From: Chionis minor
Taxonomy: Eukaryota; Chordata; Aves; Charadriiformes; Chionididae
Direction: 5' to 3'
Assembly (NCBI GenBank): GCA_013398295.1
Contig: VZSF01001069.1
Span: 21,583-85,582, forward strand
DNA: 64,000 nt
The translations under genes and the position numbers were made by a program. Below the pieces are notes generated by a model. The model did no database searches. It was not told the origin of the DNA and was given only the letters and a program-made list of their open reading frames with translations. This document shows, piece by piece, positions 28,468 to 40,306 of the stretch (position 1 is the stretch's first letter; every line of letters starts with the position of its first letter).

Positions 28468-31400
28468 TCAGGGAAGTTTCATTAATAAATGCTTCGTCTG
28501 TAAAAAAAAAATGCAGTCTGGAAACATATTACTAAAACAGTAACATCTACCTGATGTAGATTTAACCATAAAATATAAATTCCTCTGTTACTGAGGGGAA
28601 GAAATGCATTTCCTTCAGCTGAAATAGTGGACAATAACTTTGAAAAAGAAACTTCTTATACACTCTATAACTATCGTATATGCAGTAAAACCAAAGTTTC
28701 TATGGCTTGCTATAGCTGTCCTGCTAGAAGCAATAGCAAATGACTTTTCAAAGAGGAAAATAAAAAATCAAATCACCAATGTCTATCCATTCTTCGAGAG
28801 ACATCTTCTCTTATGTTATGGCTGAAATCATTGTATGAAGGATTTTGTGCAGGAAATTTTTACGTTACAAAACCCCCAGATTTAAAGCCAATTGTGCTAG
28901 TGGCCAATACTGCGTGTTTCTCTGGGGCTGTCTTTTGGACGAGCAAACTGATGTACCAGTGCGAAAATGAGGCAAAGCAGGTATACCCCAACCATTACAC
29001 TCTCTGTATCTTTTCGGTATTGTCTGGCCCCAGCAAGCCGATTCTCATCAGTTTCTTATGTCTGCTACACTGAGTTAAATTGACTTGGATAATATGGATG
29101 CAAGGCGTGACATCTTTAGGAGTAACCTAAAGTTCAGAGCACTGTCAGAACCTAACAGCTGAGATGCGATATAATAAATCAGACTCTATGTAGTGGCCTT
29201 AGCAATACTTTAAGATGACCTTTATGACATTAAGGAATTTAGCTTTCTACAAGAGAAACACGAAAAAAACCCACAGTTGTTTTGCAACTCTGTAGAACGG
29301 TTTTCCGTGAAGTATTGCCTCGAGAGATTAATGTAGCCTAAAAATTTTAGGGGTGCTCATTTGATGTGACCACATAAGATTAGGCAACCAGCATAGCTGG
29401 TGTAGTGAAAAGCTTCTGTATTCCCATCATTTGTGTCTCTGAGGGAAATGGAGAAACACATGACATGTTTACTGGATTGTGGTTAAAGTGGTTGCCTAAT
29501 TTACAAGCAAAGAGCTCATAGTCTGCTATGAAGGTCTTTGTGGATGAATTTTGTACGAAATAGACTAGTTCAAAAATATTCTATGTATTTCATTAAATAT
29601 ATTGGTACTTTTTCTCCCCCCCTTCCACCTATTAATGGAAGGTGTCTTAGTCGCCATGAATGCAAGCTCATAGAAAACCGTACGAACTCTTTAAAGACTT
29701 GCCAAATAATTTGCTCATTTTATGAATGAGTTACTTAATGTCTGTCAATAGTCATCTATGTTTAGAAGCAACTACATATGTGTCTGAAAGGAACCTGGCA
29801 ATCTTCTCCTTCTGATGATGCACAGTTTCCTGTTCTACTTCTGCAAAGTTTTAAGATGTGAAACATTTCTATCATGTTGTCTGTTTTAAATGACAACTGT
29901 TTAAGCTGCTTATGAATTTAGAAGCTTGTTTTCTATCAACCCGGAGATGTTTTAGTGCGCAAAAAACAGGAAAACAGCTACAGAGAAAAAATTATCAAAT
30001 GTTTTCATATAAGATTGTAGCTGACAACTGTGTAGTAATTTATGTACAGTTCATAGCATGCCTGTAAATGTATATCTTTTAATTTATTTTATTTTAGGAT
30101 ATGGAAAAAAGGCAATACACTTTCAAAATCTGGCCACACTAGGTTCTAAACATGTGCTAATCATGGCTTTATGAGTGCAGCTCTCTGAGAGGGCAGTTCA
30201 AATGTATGTTTAAGCCTAGGCTATGTAGCTGAAATATGGACTGTCTTTACTACAAAAAGGAGTAAGTTATGGCAGTCCTGTCAGGACCAAAAGTTGGTGG
30301 CATAATGTCACTACAGTGTGCACACCCTACCTCAGGCATGAACTTTGCATGTAAATGACATGTAGCACAGTATTACTGTGTGAGTGAATGCTCAAAGTGC
30401 ACATTTAAACACCTCTTCAAAACTACAGATGCTGTTTTCTCAGATCTGTGAGGGATGGAAACATGCCTGTTAAAAGCTGACTACATTACCATAGCATAAG
30501 CTGTGTCGGTTTACATGTAAAATTATTTGGATAGTTTTGCAAAACAACTTGACTAGAAAAGTTGGATAATCATTCCATACATAAATATATATGACTTCTC
30601 TTTGTTCAGTAATAATAATTTTTAAAAAAGTTAACTTTAGCACAACATCATTATCAAGCAAGTTTGATAGTAAACTTATATAAAGATGTCAGCATTCAGA
30701 CCACATAAAAGGTATTTCAAAAACATGCAAGTTTTACAAATTGCTCTTATGGATAAACAGCTATAACTTCTTAGAAAGTAATAATAAAGATAAGTGTTTC
30801 ATGCCTAATAACATTGCTGGAACTGATTTTATCTTTCCAGAGAGTTTCAGAAGTTAGTAAGACTTTTCTTAGAAAATATAATTCATGTAAAATATAAATT
30901 ATTTCTTAACATTATATTTGCAAAAGGAAGCAGCCTCTTAGGGCTTCAAATGCTACCAGGAATGGAGACAATTTCTCAGAAGTGATGTTTGGTATGACCA
31001 AACCTGAAGACTTACTAAATTTCCAGACTACAGTACTCAAAAGTTCCACAAGTTTACTCTGAGTTCACGAACTATTTTCCTTACTATCTTTGAAGGCATT
31101 ATTACAAAGATAGCAAGGATATTTTTAGATATGTGTAAATTTAATTTGCCAAATTTTTCATCATCTCTTGAAAGTGCAATTTAGCATGCTATCTGTATCT
31201 TTCAGGTAGGAAACATGGCTTATTGCTTGGGGAAAGATAGTGTGAATTTCTCAATTTCTTATAAACCTTCTTCACATCTTTCCTTGCCCTGAGTATATAA
31301 AAATCCACTGCAGATGACTTCTCTATTTGGGCTAAATACTACAAGCTGCTTGGAAACACTATTACAGTGGGAGAATAGACACCATTGGAATCCTTTATTA

Positions 31401-31703
31401 ATTTCTTGTATTCCCAAAATTAATTAGGATCCCAAGACCTCCACGTGACATTATTTTGTGACAGGAAGAAAGCATCTGTCCTCAGTACATTCAGGTAGTT
31501 GATTACTTGTTTTCTCTCTCTTCTGGTTTCTCCAAATATATCTTTTCTTGGTTTTGCATCTGGTCATGATTATCCATTCTTTGTTTGAGAAGGAGTCATC
31601 ACAATTCAGTTTCAGTTCCAGATACTTCTTCTTGAAATGCTTTGCAAGTCTGAACCAGCACCTGCAGATTCAGGTAAGACAGTCAAAATTATTACAAAGC
31701 CTT

Positions 31704-32905
31704 TCACAGAATCACAGAATCACAGAATGTTAGGGGTTGGAAGGGACCTTCAGAGATCATCTGGTCCAACCCCTCTGCCAGAGCAGGTCCACCTACAGCA
31801 GGTTGCACAGGATGGCGTCCAGGTGGGTTTGGAATGTCTCCAGAGTCGGAGACTCCACCACCTCTCTGGGCAGCCTGTTCCAGTGCTCTGCCACCCTCAA
31901 AGGAAAGAAGTTTTTCCTCCTATTGAGACAGAATTTCATGGGTTCCAGTTTGTGCCCATTGCCCCTTGTCCTGTCACTGGGCACCACTGAGGAGTCTGGC
32001 CCCATCCTCTTGACACCTGCTCTTTAGATATTTATAAGCCTTGATGAGGTCCCCTCTCAGTCTTCTCTTCTCCAGGCTAAACAGACCCAGGTCTCTCAGC
32101 CTTACCTCATAAAAGAGATGCTCCATTCCCTTGATCATCTTTGTAGCCCTCTGCTGGACTCTCTCCAGTAGTTCCTTGTCTTTCTTGAACTGGGGAGCCC
32201 AGAATTGGACAGAATAGTGCAGATGTGGGAGCAGAGTAGAGGGGGAGGATGACCTCCCTTGACCTGCTGTCCGCAGTCTTCTTAATGCACCCCAGGATGC
32301 CATTGACTAGCATACAAGGACACATTGCTGGCTCATGGTCAACTTCTTGTCCACCAGACTCCCAAGTCCTTCTCTGCGGACCCAATCTCCATTAGGTCTG
32401 CCCCTCACCTGTACTGGTGCATGGACTTATTCCTCCCCAGGTGCGGGACCCTACACTTGTCCTTGTTGAATTTCATTAGGTTTCTCTCTGCCCAAGTCTC
32501 CAGCTTGTCCAGGTCACGATGAATGGCGGCACAGCCTTCTGGTGTGTCAGCCACCCCTCCCACTTCTGTGTCATCAGCAAACTTGCTGAGAATGCACTCT
32601 GTCCCCTCATCTGGGTTGTCGATGAATACGTTGAAGACTGGACCCAGTACTGACCCCTGGGGAACATCACTAGTTACAAACCACCAACTAGACTCTGCAA
32701 TGCTGATTACAACCCTCTGAGCTCTACCTGACAGCCAGTTTTCAATCCATTCCACTGTCCACTCATCTAACCCACACTTCCTAAGCTAACCTGTGAGGAT
32801 GCAATGGGAGACAGTGTCAAAAGCCTTGTTGAATAAAATAACCACTGCCCTCCCCTCATCCAGCCAGGCAGTCATGCCATCATAGAAGGCTATCAGGTTG
32901 GTAGA
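31704..32905 (-). mobile_element. CR1 LINE, 5'-truncated, relatively well preserved
   Basis: The 3' terminus is a triple tcacagaa repeat followed by gttggaagggaccttcagag. The element extends about 1.2 kb into the reverse-transcriptase domain. Minus-strand pieces include the motif-A segment NKAFDTVSH (in 32786-33031), DVPQGSVLGPVFNVFIDN and the catalytic box KFADDTE (both in 32405-32755), and the C-terminal region [14 protein letters not shown] (31974-32303). Frames are broken by frameshifts, so no protein is made. The 5' truncation falls at a GAA microsatellite. Confidence 0.95.
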
Positions 32906-32909
32906 ACCT

Positions 32910-32975
32910 GAAGAAGAAGAAGAAGAAGAAGAAGAAGAAGAAGAAGAAGAAGAAGAAGAAGCAGCAGCAGCAGCA
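32910..32975 (+). repeat. Compound microsatellite (GAA)17(GCA)5
   Basis: Seventeen perfect GAA units followed by five GCA units, starting immediately at the truncated 5' end of the CR1 copy. GAA tracts can form triplex DNA and are length-unstable. The purity suggests it is still polymorphic. Confidence 0.97.
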
Positions 32976-33179
32976 GCTGTCTGTAGAAGGCCTCTTTCTG
33001 CAATCCTAAGTCTACACTGAATTTCTGACAATAGTCCTGAGTGGATCCATATATCATATGTACAGAGAGTCTACATTCATGATAGCATCTGCTTCAGAGG
33101 AATTAGAAATGTTTCATTGATTATCTTCAAATGTTATTTGTAAGATTGTAAGGATCTAATTCCTATAGTCTGGGGAATA

Positions 33180-33680
33180 CTGAAATAAAATTGCAATAAA
33201 AGGTGAGGAAAAGGTGGGGCCATTAATATTCATCACTGTCCAGCACAATCCTCCTGGGCCTGTTTGAGCACCTGACCCAGAAAATTAGAGAGAAGCCCGC
33301 TGGCTTTTACCCTCCAGGATATCCTCCCCCACAGCAGTATGGGGGAAGCCTGTCTTTCCATCACACTTTCTGACTCTGCATTAGATCAGCTACAGGATTA
33401 TTTCCAAGTCAGTATGCAACTAACTCTGATTACGGGAACTGGAGATACTTGCTCTCTGAAGTTCATGGTCCAGCTGATCTGTGGCTTCTTCTCTGTCTTT
33501 GATGGTGAGGCCAGGAGGAAGGAACACTACAGACAGATCGGGTGTGTCTTTGCTGTGCAGATTTAGCGAGGTCTGCCTGATGGTGTGGTGTTTCAGACCC
33601 GTTACACGGTGCGGGTTGTAGCTCTCTTCCGCTTTCTGCTGTGCAGTATTGTGGCTAGCAACAAGTCAGGGTTACAAATT
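33180..33680. other. GC-shifted patch with unexplained open frames
   Basis: This stretch is richer in GC than its neighbours. It contains several overlapping open frames on the plus strand, including a proline-rich one reading EKPAGFYPPGYPPPQQYGG before a stop (about 33285-33350). A second runs from 33339 to 33566 and a third beyond 33566. I recognise no family. It may be a decayed processed pseudogene or an unknown LTR. Confidence 0.2.
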
Positions 33681-36052
33681 ATATTTGGAAGAGTTACTGA
33701 AGAACATTTCAGATGCTGCGCTTCATTCCACAATTAATTCTTGTGAGGGAATTGTTAGGAACACTTTGTCATCTTTTTCATTCCTTTTTGAATGCACAGA
33801 AGCCTTTTTCTGGCTCGTTTCATAAGCTGTAACTGTTAATACTATAAACAAAGTTTCCTAAAGACAGATGTCTGTGGGACTCCACAGAAAAAGGAAAAAA
33901 AAAAAAAAATCCTCAGATTCCTCAAGTACGTCTTAGCAGCTGCAGTAGTTGGCACTGACTATGAGAGCTGTGCAACATTAAGTTTTATGGTTTTCTAAGC
34001 ATTTCAGGTACCATTTTATACCATTCCATTGTATCAAGCTTTCCATTATTTTTGGCAGTACATCCTAAGGAATGTCTGCTTCATTCAAAAGTAGTGCTTG
34101 TGCCAGTCTCAAACTGGGGTGAAAAAAGGAAGATGGGGGTGGGGGGAGCTGTGCATGAAGGGGATACCACATTCACAAATCACCCTATGCTTAAGGATAT
34201 GCTCACCACATTCACCAGTCACCTCATGTTTAAGGAGATCCTGATTTTTATGGCATGTTGAAATCACTTGGGAAGTTCAGTGACTTTATTTGCCAGAAAA
34301 ACATTCATTCATATAATTGCTTTGCTTTTCTTTGTTGGCTAATATACTCACAGGAATCTAAGCATCACTTAGAGATGGAAAACTGGCTTCACTCAGTTTA
34401 AGAAAAGAAAAAAAAATATCTTTGAATATCTCTATTACTGAAGCACCTGTTTTGGGCGAAGTTGCATAATGTAAGATTTTGGCTTAAAGCATTTTTTAAC
34501 CAACTAAACTGTGTTGGTTTGGATGATGTTAAAAGTACTTTAAAGATGTTTCTTAGTTTTATGTCTAGACTTCAGCTCTGAGGTCACTATGCAGCTGTAT
34601 TTAGTAGCTGTTGGCACACTGGTATTTCAGCAGAAGTCTGAATAAGGAGAACTGAAGGTAGCATACTGCTGACACTGCTTTAAGACACCATTCCTTTGGC
34701 CAATAAAGGGTTAATTGTGAAAGGGTTAATTGTTAAAATCCTGCAACAAGCTACGAAAATGCTTCTTCAGCTTAGTTAGACCATTGCCCTGGTAGAAGAG
34801 CAGGGAAACTGAATCCAAGCTCCTCTAGTTCTGGATCAGCAATTCTCCCGTGAAGAACTGGAAGCTGCATACACTTGTCCATGTTTAAAGTTTAAATGGG
34901 CTTTAAAAGGTACCTTTGGGTGGGGAATGGCAGGAGGGGGGTGCATAGTTGAGGTCACACAGTGGTGGCTGTTACTACCCAGAAAGGTTCATATCTAGCC
35001 ACCTTTTTCATTCTATTAGCGTAACCCAGGAGTAATCCTGTTGAAATCATTATGACTGTTCGTATGATTATAGGTCAGCTTGCATCACTATGCCAGCACC
35101 CGGCCCAAAGGAAAGGGAAAAATGTCAATGAGACATTTTTTGTTCCAGTTATGAGCAAGAAAATGGGTGGATCATGCAGTTAGAATAGAGCAAGGACTGC
35201 CAGTTAAGTAAGTAAGCGTAAAGTTGATTATTGCCTGGTGAGGGCAGAGTCCTTCTCACCTGCAATGGATGGGGCAGACCCTAAACAAAGATCAGACAGG
35301 ACTGACACTATTTTTTCTTGTATCACTTCTCCCTACTTTACTGAAGTTGCAGTGATATAAAGGGGAAGCACATTATAAATTGCTCTCTCTTAAAAATCTC
35401 AAACCACCATCTGGTATGTACAAACAAAACTTAGGAGCAATTTCAAAGAAACCACACGGATTTGTCAGAAAGAAAAGATTTACCTGTGTTTGTCCAATCA
35501 ATAATGGATATTCATTTCATTTACTGGACATCAGCATCTGAAATAAAGTCCTCCAGCAACTACTCTGTTTTAATTTAATCTCTGAAGTTTTGATTTCAAT
35601 GGCAATTTCATACATCTTCAACACTAAGTAAAATTTAAAGCATTTAAAATAATTTGTTTTTCAAGCTGAATAGATATATTGTTTTAGAAAGAGTCTTTAT
35701 TTAAAACTTTTGGCAGAAGCACCTACAGATAGCATGATACAAACCTGAGGCAGTGCAAGTATTCTATATTCTGTTATTCTGCATAGAACTAGCAAATGTC
35801 AAAAGGAAGTGCCTTCCGAGTGGTACAGACTAACCTGTGGAACACTTGTGTGTATGCAGATTTCTCTCTTGGAAACAGGTAAGTGACTTCCTGTGGTTTT
35901 TTTACACCCGTGCATAAAAAGCAAAGTTTTAGAGAGTAAAGAACTTGAAGACTTAAGTGAATTAATTTATTTGGTATCTGTCAGCTACAATAATGTTCAT
36001 TAACTAGTCCCTAAATACGAAACAATATGCTTCTTATATGGCAAAGAACATA
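33681..36052. other. No gene seen
   Basis: AT-rich sequence with short A runs and a small duplicated gggttaattgt at about 34707-34735; no domain-bearing frame. Confidence 0.6.
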
Positions 36053-36574
36053 TGTATTGGCTTTGACTGGGATAGAGTTAATTTTCTTCACCGTAGGGTG
36101 TGTAGTGCTATGTTTTGGATTTGTGACCAAAAGGATGTTGATAAGCGCCCATGTTTTAGCTATTGCTGAGCAGTTCTTCCACAACATCAAGGCACTTTCT
36201 GTTTCTCACACTGCCACACCAGCAAACAGGCCACGGGTTCATAGTAATTTGGGAGCAGACACAGCTGGCTGCAGCTGACCCCAGCTGACCAAAGGGATGT
36301 TTCAGACCATAGTCCACCCTGCTCAGCAATAGAGAAGAAAGAAAAAGAAAAAAAAAGAAAGATAAAGGGGAACATTTGGAGTTCTGGCATTTGTCTTCCC
36401 AAGTAACACACGATGAAGCCTTGCTTTCCTGGAAATTAAAAAAAAAAATCAAACACCTCCATGCAAGTGCTGTATTTCTCTCCCCAATAACATTGAATCA
36501 GCTCAGAAAATTCCCTTCAACAATTAAACAAGACAGAAGTCAGTGGAAAAACATCTTTTTGGAAGCCTGTAGCA
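36053..36574 (+). mobile_element. ERVL-type solo LTR (old)
   Basis: It begins TGTATTGGCTTTGACTGGGA and then follows the common avian ERVL LTR: gatagagttaattttcttca, gctatgttttggatttgtg, ttttagctattgctgagcag, cagctgaccaaagggatgt, and ttgtcttcccaagtaacac. The 5' half is clear and the 3' half is eroded, with A-rich expansions. A candidate 5-bp target duplication ACATA flanks it (36048-36052 and 36575-36579, the latter preceded by CA). The 3' boundary is tentative because terminal homology is weak. No internal retroviral genes are adjacent. Confidence 0.75.
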
Positions 36575-36579
36575 ACATA

Positions 36580-39500
36580 ATTTGTTCTTTTCTCATCCTC
36601 GCAAGTTCTTTTCACAGGAAGATTCTGACCAAACAGCATGTAACCAAGGGTGAAAAAGTAGCAGGGACTAAACATGAGCTGGAATGGGGAATGCATTCTT
36701 TAGGAGCTTTGCTTAGTGGCCTTAAATGAAGCGTGGTTTCCAGATGCATCTTTCAGTCCATGTTCCTGGTGAGCCAGACTCTAATTTGTCTAGCAGAAGG
36801 CAGTTTTTCCCCTGCCTGCCTTTCATAATTCTCTCAGCTGCAGGTTCAGGAATTGCTATAACTTGTTCTTTGGGATACATGCTTTCCTGCTCCAGAATTC
36901 TCATATAACGCTCAGGACAAAATGCTAACAGTTCTTGTCAAAAACTTTTTCGGTCTCGTACTCCATCTGCCTTGTCAGGGCAGTATCTCTTGTTGGTTGG
37001 CCTGTGGTGCTCAGGAGGTGTTCTGCCAGGCAGCTGTGGCCAGCGCAGTTCGTTCACGTGGCTCCAGAGGTAAGACAAAGTACAAGCAAGATGAAATGCA
37101 GGGGAGATCTTTAGTTCTCTTTTTTAAGGAGAATTTAATTACCAAAAGCAGAAGTGGCCAGATGTGCCACCCTACGTTCACAGGGCGCTTCCTTTCCATT
37201 TCCTAGACATGGGTGTTTGGCACACAACAGAAATATTCATAGTGTGGAACAGAGGTTTAGATGACACTTGGACATACCTGGCTTCAAGGAAGGCACAAGA
37301 AAACAAGGGAAGGTGGCAAGATCAAATTATTGGTAGATTCTCATTGGCTTTTACTGGTGACCTGTTTCCTTCTGTCCTAGTGCTTATGTTAGTCTAATGT
37401 GACTGTGAATGTGTCAAAATAGGCAATAAACAAGAGATCTATAATCAGTTGCACAACTGACTTGAGTATCTGCTCCACAGTGAGCATTTCACCCATTCCA
37501 CAAGTTCCAGTTGTCCTTGTTCAGTGTATTTCTCAATGTCCAACACTGAATTCCCATGTGTTTAGCATATGTGAGCGTGTGGAAAAGTATTGAATGTCGC
37601 TGACTCTGGAATATTTGAAATGCTGATTTAAATGCAGTCAGCAAGAGCAACAGTTACATTGCACAATACATCCATTAATTTCTTTTAATCATGTCAAATT
37701 TTCAGAATTTTTACCCGTGAGGGAAAAATGTGGGTTTGTGTGTCCCTCTTGTTTGACTGGTTTTCTTGTTTGTTAAAGTGAAAGGAAAAAAATGGAAGAC
37801 ACAGTCATATTGATTTACAATAAAAGTACAGACAACTTGGAATAAATATTATGTATCTTATTTTTTACCATTTGAGACCTAAATGAATTTTTCTGGAGAT
37901 GGGAGGAAGAAATGGTATTTTGCTACTTATTTTCTTACAAAACACTTTTACCAGCTCAATTTTTGTTTCCTGACAGAAGGCAGAAACTGAGTTTTCAGTT
38001 TGCAACAAATGAACAAACAAATTAGTCCTCTCCAAAATCTGTCATACTCCTTTAAACTCTGCTTCTTCAAGTGAAGGAGGCGTTTCATGGAAAAGTCCTG
38101 GATACATGTTGAAATACCTGACAGTTAAATAAATTTGAAATCTTTATATATGTGACATATCTTAAGCTAGCCATTGGGAACGTAATCTACATCACTAACT
38201 TCATACATTTTAGTAGTTTTTGTGTGTGCCATTCTTCTGAACAGGTGAGTGCTAAATTCCTAATCTTGGTTGTTTCGGTATGATATGAATTAAATTTTTG
38301 CATCACATTAATCTATTAGCCTATGAATGTGGTCCTGATTGCATAACCCTATCTTCTACCCTACTTCACAGCTTTCCCATTTGATGTTTCAGGGATGGTC
38401 TTGAACCTCTTTCACATAGGTCATCTTCCATGAAGCTATGAGGAGGTTTCAGTCTGTCTGCTTCAAAAAAAAATTATAAATATTGTTCAGGCTTTGAAAA
38501 TAACTGAAGATTCCTTTCAGTCTAATGAAGAAAACCTTGAAATCATGCTTTCGAATTGATCCCACTTGTCACTGCATGAAGATCATTCATTAAAAAAAAT
38601 AAAATAGAAGGAATATAATAAGTTCTTGTAGATGATATTAAAAAGTAACTTAAACATAAACCCTAGATGGTGAAAACTGCGCCCTTTTGAATTTGTTTGA
38701 TGTATTAGCAAAAAATGCATTGCTTTTTGTTCAAAGAGGACTGAGAATAAATTTCATCATACAGTCAGTTAAGACACTGGAATATTTTGAGTCCAAACTG
38801 AATAAATAGAACATGCATTTACTTCACGGTCACCTGTTCAGTAAAAAACCCAAACCTGTGAGGCCTAATCCAGGGCACGTATCACTTGAAAAAATCTTGC
38901 TACAAGGAGACAGGAAGATTTTCTTATTACAGGAAGTAAAATGTCAGATTCATGGAGGAAAAAAAAATCTATGGAGAATTTGAATAAATGGATTTCTGGA
39001 AAATAAATGGCAGAATTAGGGAATCAACCAAAATGTTGTCTAGGGAGCGAATAGTTTGGTTACATATGGAATATGGATTCGTCCAAACTCATCAGTGATA
39101 TCAGGTAGATAAAGTGTTCTTTAATTTTTTTTATACTCATTTCACACAGAATATTGAGAAATTGGTTTTCACTTTGTGTCAGCTAAAGACACCTTTGAGT
39201 TACTCAACCATCAACACCTGACAGCCTATTTTATCGGTGACTATAAATTAGAATGCATTAAGATGTTGTCAGTTGTCTAACTTGGGTTGTGTCCTTGCTG
39301 AAACTCATAAGGCCTACTTCGTGACGGGTGTGAAGCTACACTGAACCCAGGAAAGCAACTTTACCTCTTGCAGAACATCTTCCTCTTATTTGCTAGAACC
39401 CCTTTAAAATGGGTAGTTTCTCCCACATTTTTTGTTAGATCTTATATGTGCTAATAGAGAGCATAAAAGGATTTGAAATATTCTCAAAGACAGGTAACAC

Positions 39501-39596
39501 GGTACATATCATAGCAGACCTGCCTAGTCTCTGCTCTGCCCATGCAGTATTTCTAGTTGTTTGCACACAGCACTGCCATGTAGAGGAAAGAATTAT
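36580..39596. other. No gene seen
   Basis: Moderate frames at 36.6-37.4 kb have no recognisable motif. One CCAGAG|GTAAGA donor-like site near 37070 lacks a convincing partner. The remainder is AT-rich. Confidence 0.55.
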
Positions 39597-39700
39597 TTAG
39601 ACTAGATTAGACTACAATAAAATACAGTAGAATACAGAAAAAGACCTAGAAGGACCATCTAGTCTGCATCTATGCTGCATCTAATCCGCATCTACTCTGC
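39597..39700 (-). mobile_element. Degraded CR1 LINE 3' end
   Basis: An actagattagac...agtagaatacag tail is followed by gacctagaaggaccatctagtc. This resembles the CR1 3' terminus (reverse orientation), where short tail repeats precede 'ggaaggaacct..aggatcatctagtc'. It lies about 190 bp left of the next CR1 3' end. Too degraded to assign a subfamily. Confidence 0.45.
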
Positions 39701-39701
39701 A

Positions 39702-39734
39702 GGTTCTCTGCAATCTTAAGGCCTTTATTTTCTT
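39702..39734 (-). repeat. Near-copy of the TOPORS-like gene's polyadenylation region
   Basis: About 29 of 33 bases match 40170-40202, including the shared cttaagg and tttatttt core (AATAAA on the minus strand). No coding sequence is attached. Like the intact locus it has a CR1 3' end on its left. It could be the last remnant of a second, deleted gene copy. Counted by eye; chance is unlikely but not excluded. Confidence 0.4.
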
Positions 39735-39815
39735 TTCTTGCCTGATAAATACACTGTGGAAAGTAAATAGACTCTCTGGTTTCCTTTGGTGCAGAAACTC
39801 TCACAAACATTGATT

Positions 39816-39890
39816 GAGGATAGGATAGGATAGGATAGGATAGGATAGGATAGGATAGGATAGGATAGGATAGGATAGGATAGGATAGGG
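39816..39890 (+). repeat. (TAGGA)n microsatellite at a CR1 tail
   Basis: About 14 nearly perfect TAGGA units. They directly join the CR1 3' end that follows, so the microsatellite most likely grew from the element's tail repeats. Confidence 0.95.
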
Positions 39891-40083
39891 TTGGATAGTT
39901 CCCGTTGGAAGGAACCTACAAGGATCATCTAGTCAAATGGCCTGACCACTCCAGGGCTGGCCAAAAGGTAAAGCCTATTATCCCAGGCACTGTCCAAATA
40001 CCTCTTTTTAAGGCATTGACAGGAGTCTTGAGGCAGAGACCACCTCTCTAGGAAGCGTCTTCCAGAGTTTTACCAGCCAGGAA
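39890..40083 (-). mobile_element. CR1 LINE 3'-end fragment A, downstream of the TOPORS-like gene
   Basis: Reverse-oriented CR1 3' end: gttggaaggaacctacaagg, then atcatctagtc, ccactccagggctgg, and tttttaaggcattgacagg. Homology fades at about 40083. The same part of CR1 recurs at 41787-41975 on the other side of the gene, with roughly 85% identity by eye. It is the right-hand member of a small cluster of CR1 ends left of the gene. Confidence 0.85.
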
Positions 40084-40190
40084 CCAGTGGGCAGAGCCCC
40101 AGGAAAAGGGGGAGAAAGTGGCACAGCTGGGGACTGCAACACCACCTGCACTGTTAGTAACACCAACATGTTTTCTGCAGTCTTAAGGAC

Positions 40191-40206
40191 TTTATTTTTT
40201 TTTAAT
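40191..40206 (-). promoter_or_regulatory. Polyadenylation signal of the TOPORS-like gene
   Basis: Minus-strand AATAAA lies at 40196-40191, 111 bases past the stop codon. An overlapping upstream ATTAAA lies at 40206-40201, with a run of A residues between them. A very similar 33-bp stretch recurs at about 39702-39734. It is positioned correctly to end the TOPORS-like transcript. Confidence 0.6.
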
Positions 40207-40306
40207 GGTTTAGCAATCAGATTTTGAGGGGCAGGAGCCCTTGAGGGCCAGCGCACGCCCCAGCTGCCGGCCCAGCCCTGGTTTTGGCAGTGCCTGGGGC
40301 CGCCTT

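Larger units (their letters stand above)
15481..31703. other. No gene seen; AT-rich non-coding
   Basis: Contains only microsatellites and chance frames. The longest (27440-27859, minus, 139 codons) crosses a modestly GC-rich patch at 27550-27720 and has no known motif. I see no RNA genes. Confidence 0.6.

Noticed and set aside
28813..29073. 86-codon frame with balanced composition as an exon
   Set aside because: No matching splice sites or known protein similarity that I can recognise.
36922..37075. Coding exon ending at a CCAGAG|GTAAGA donor
   Set aside because: There is no convincing acceptor and the translation is unrecognised.
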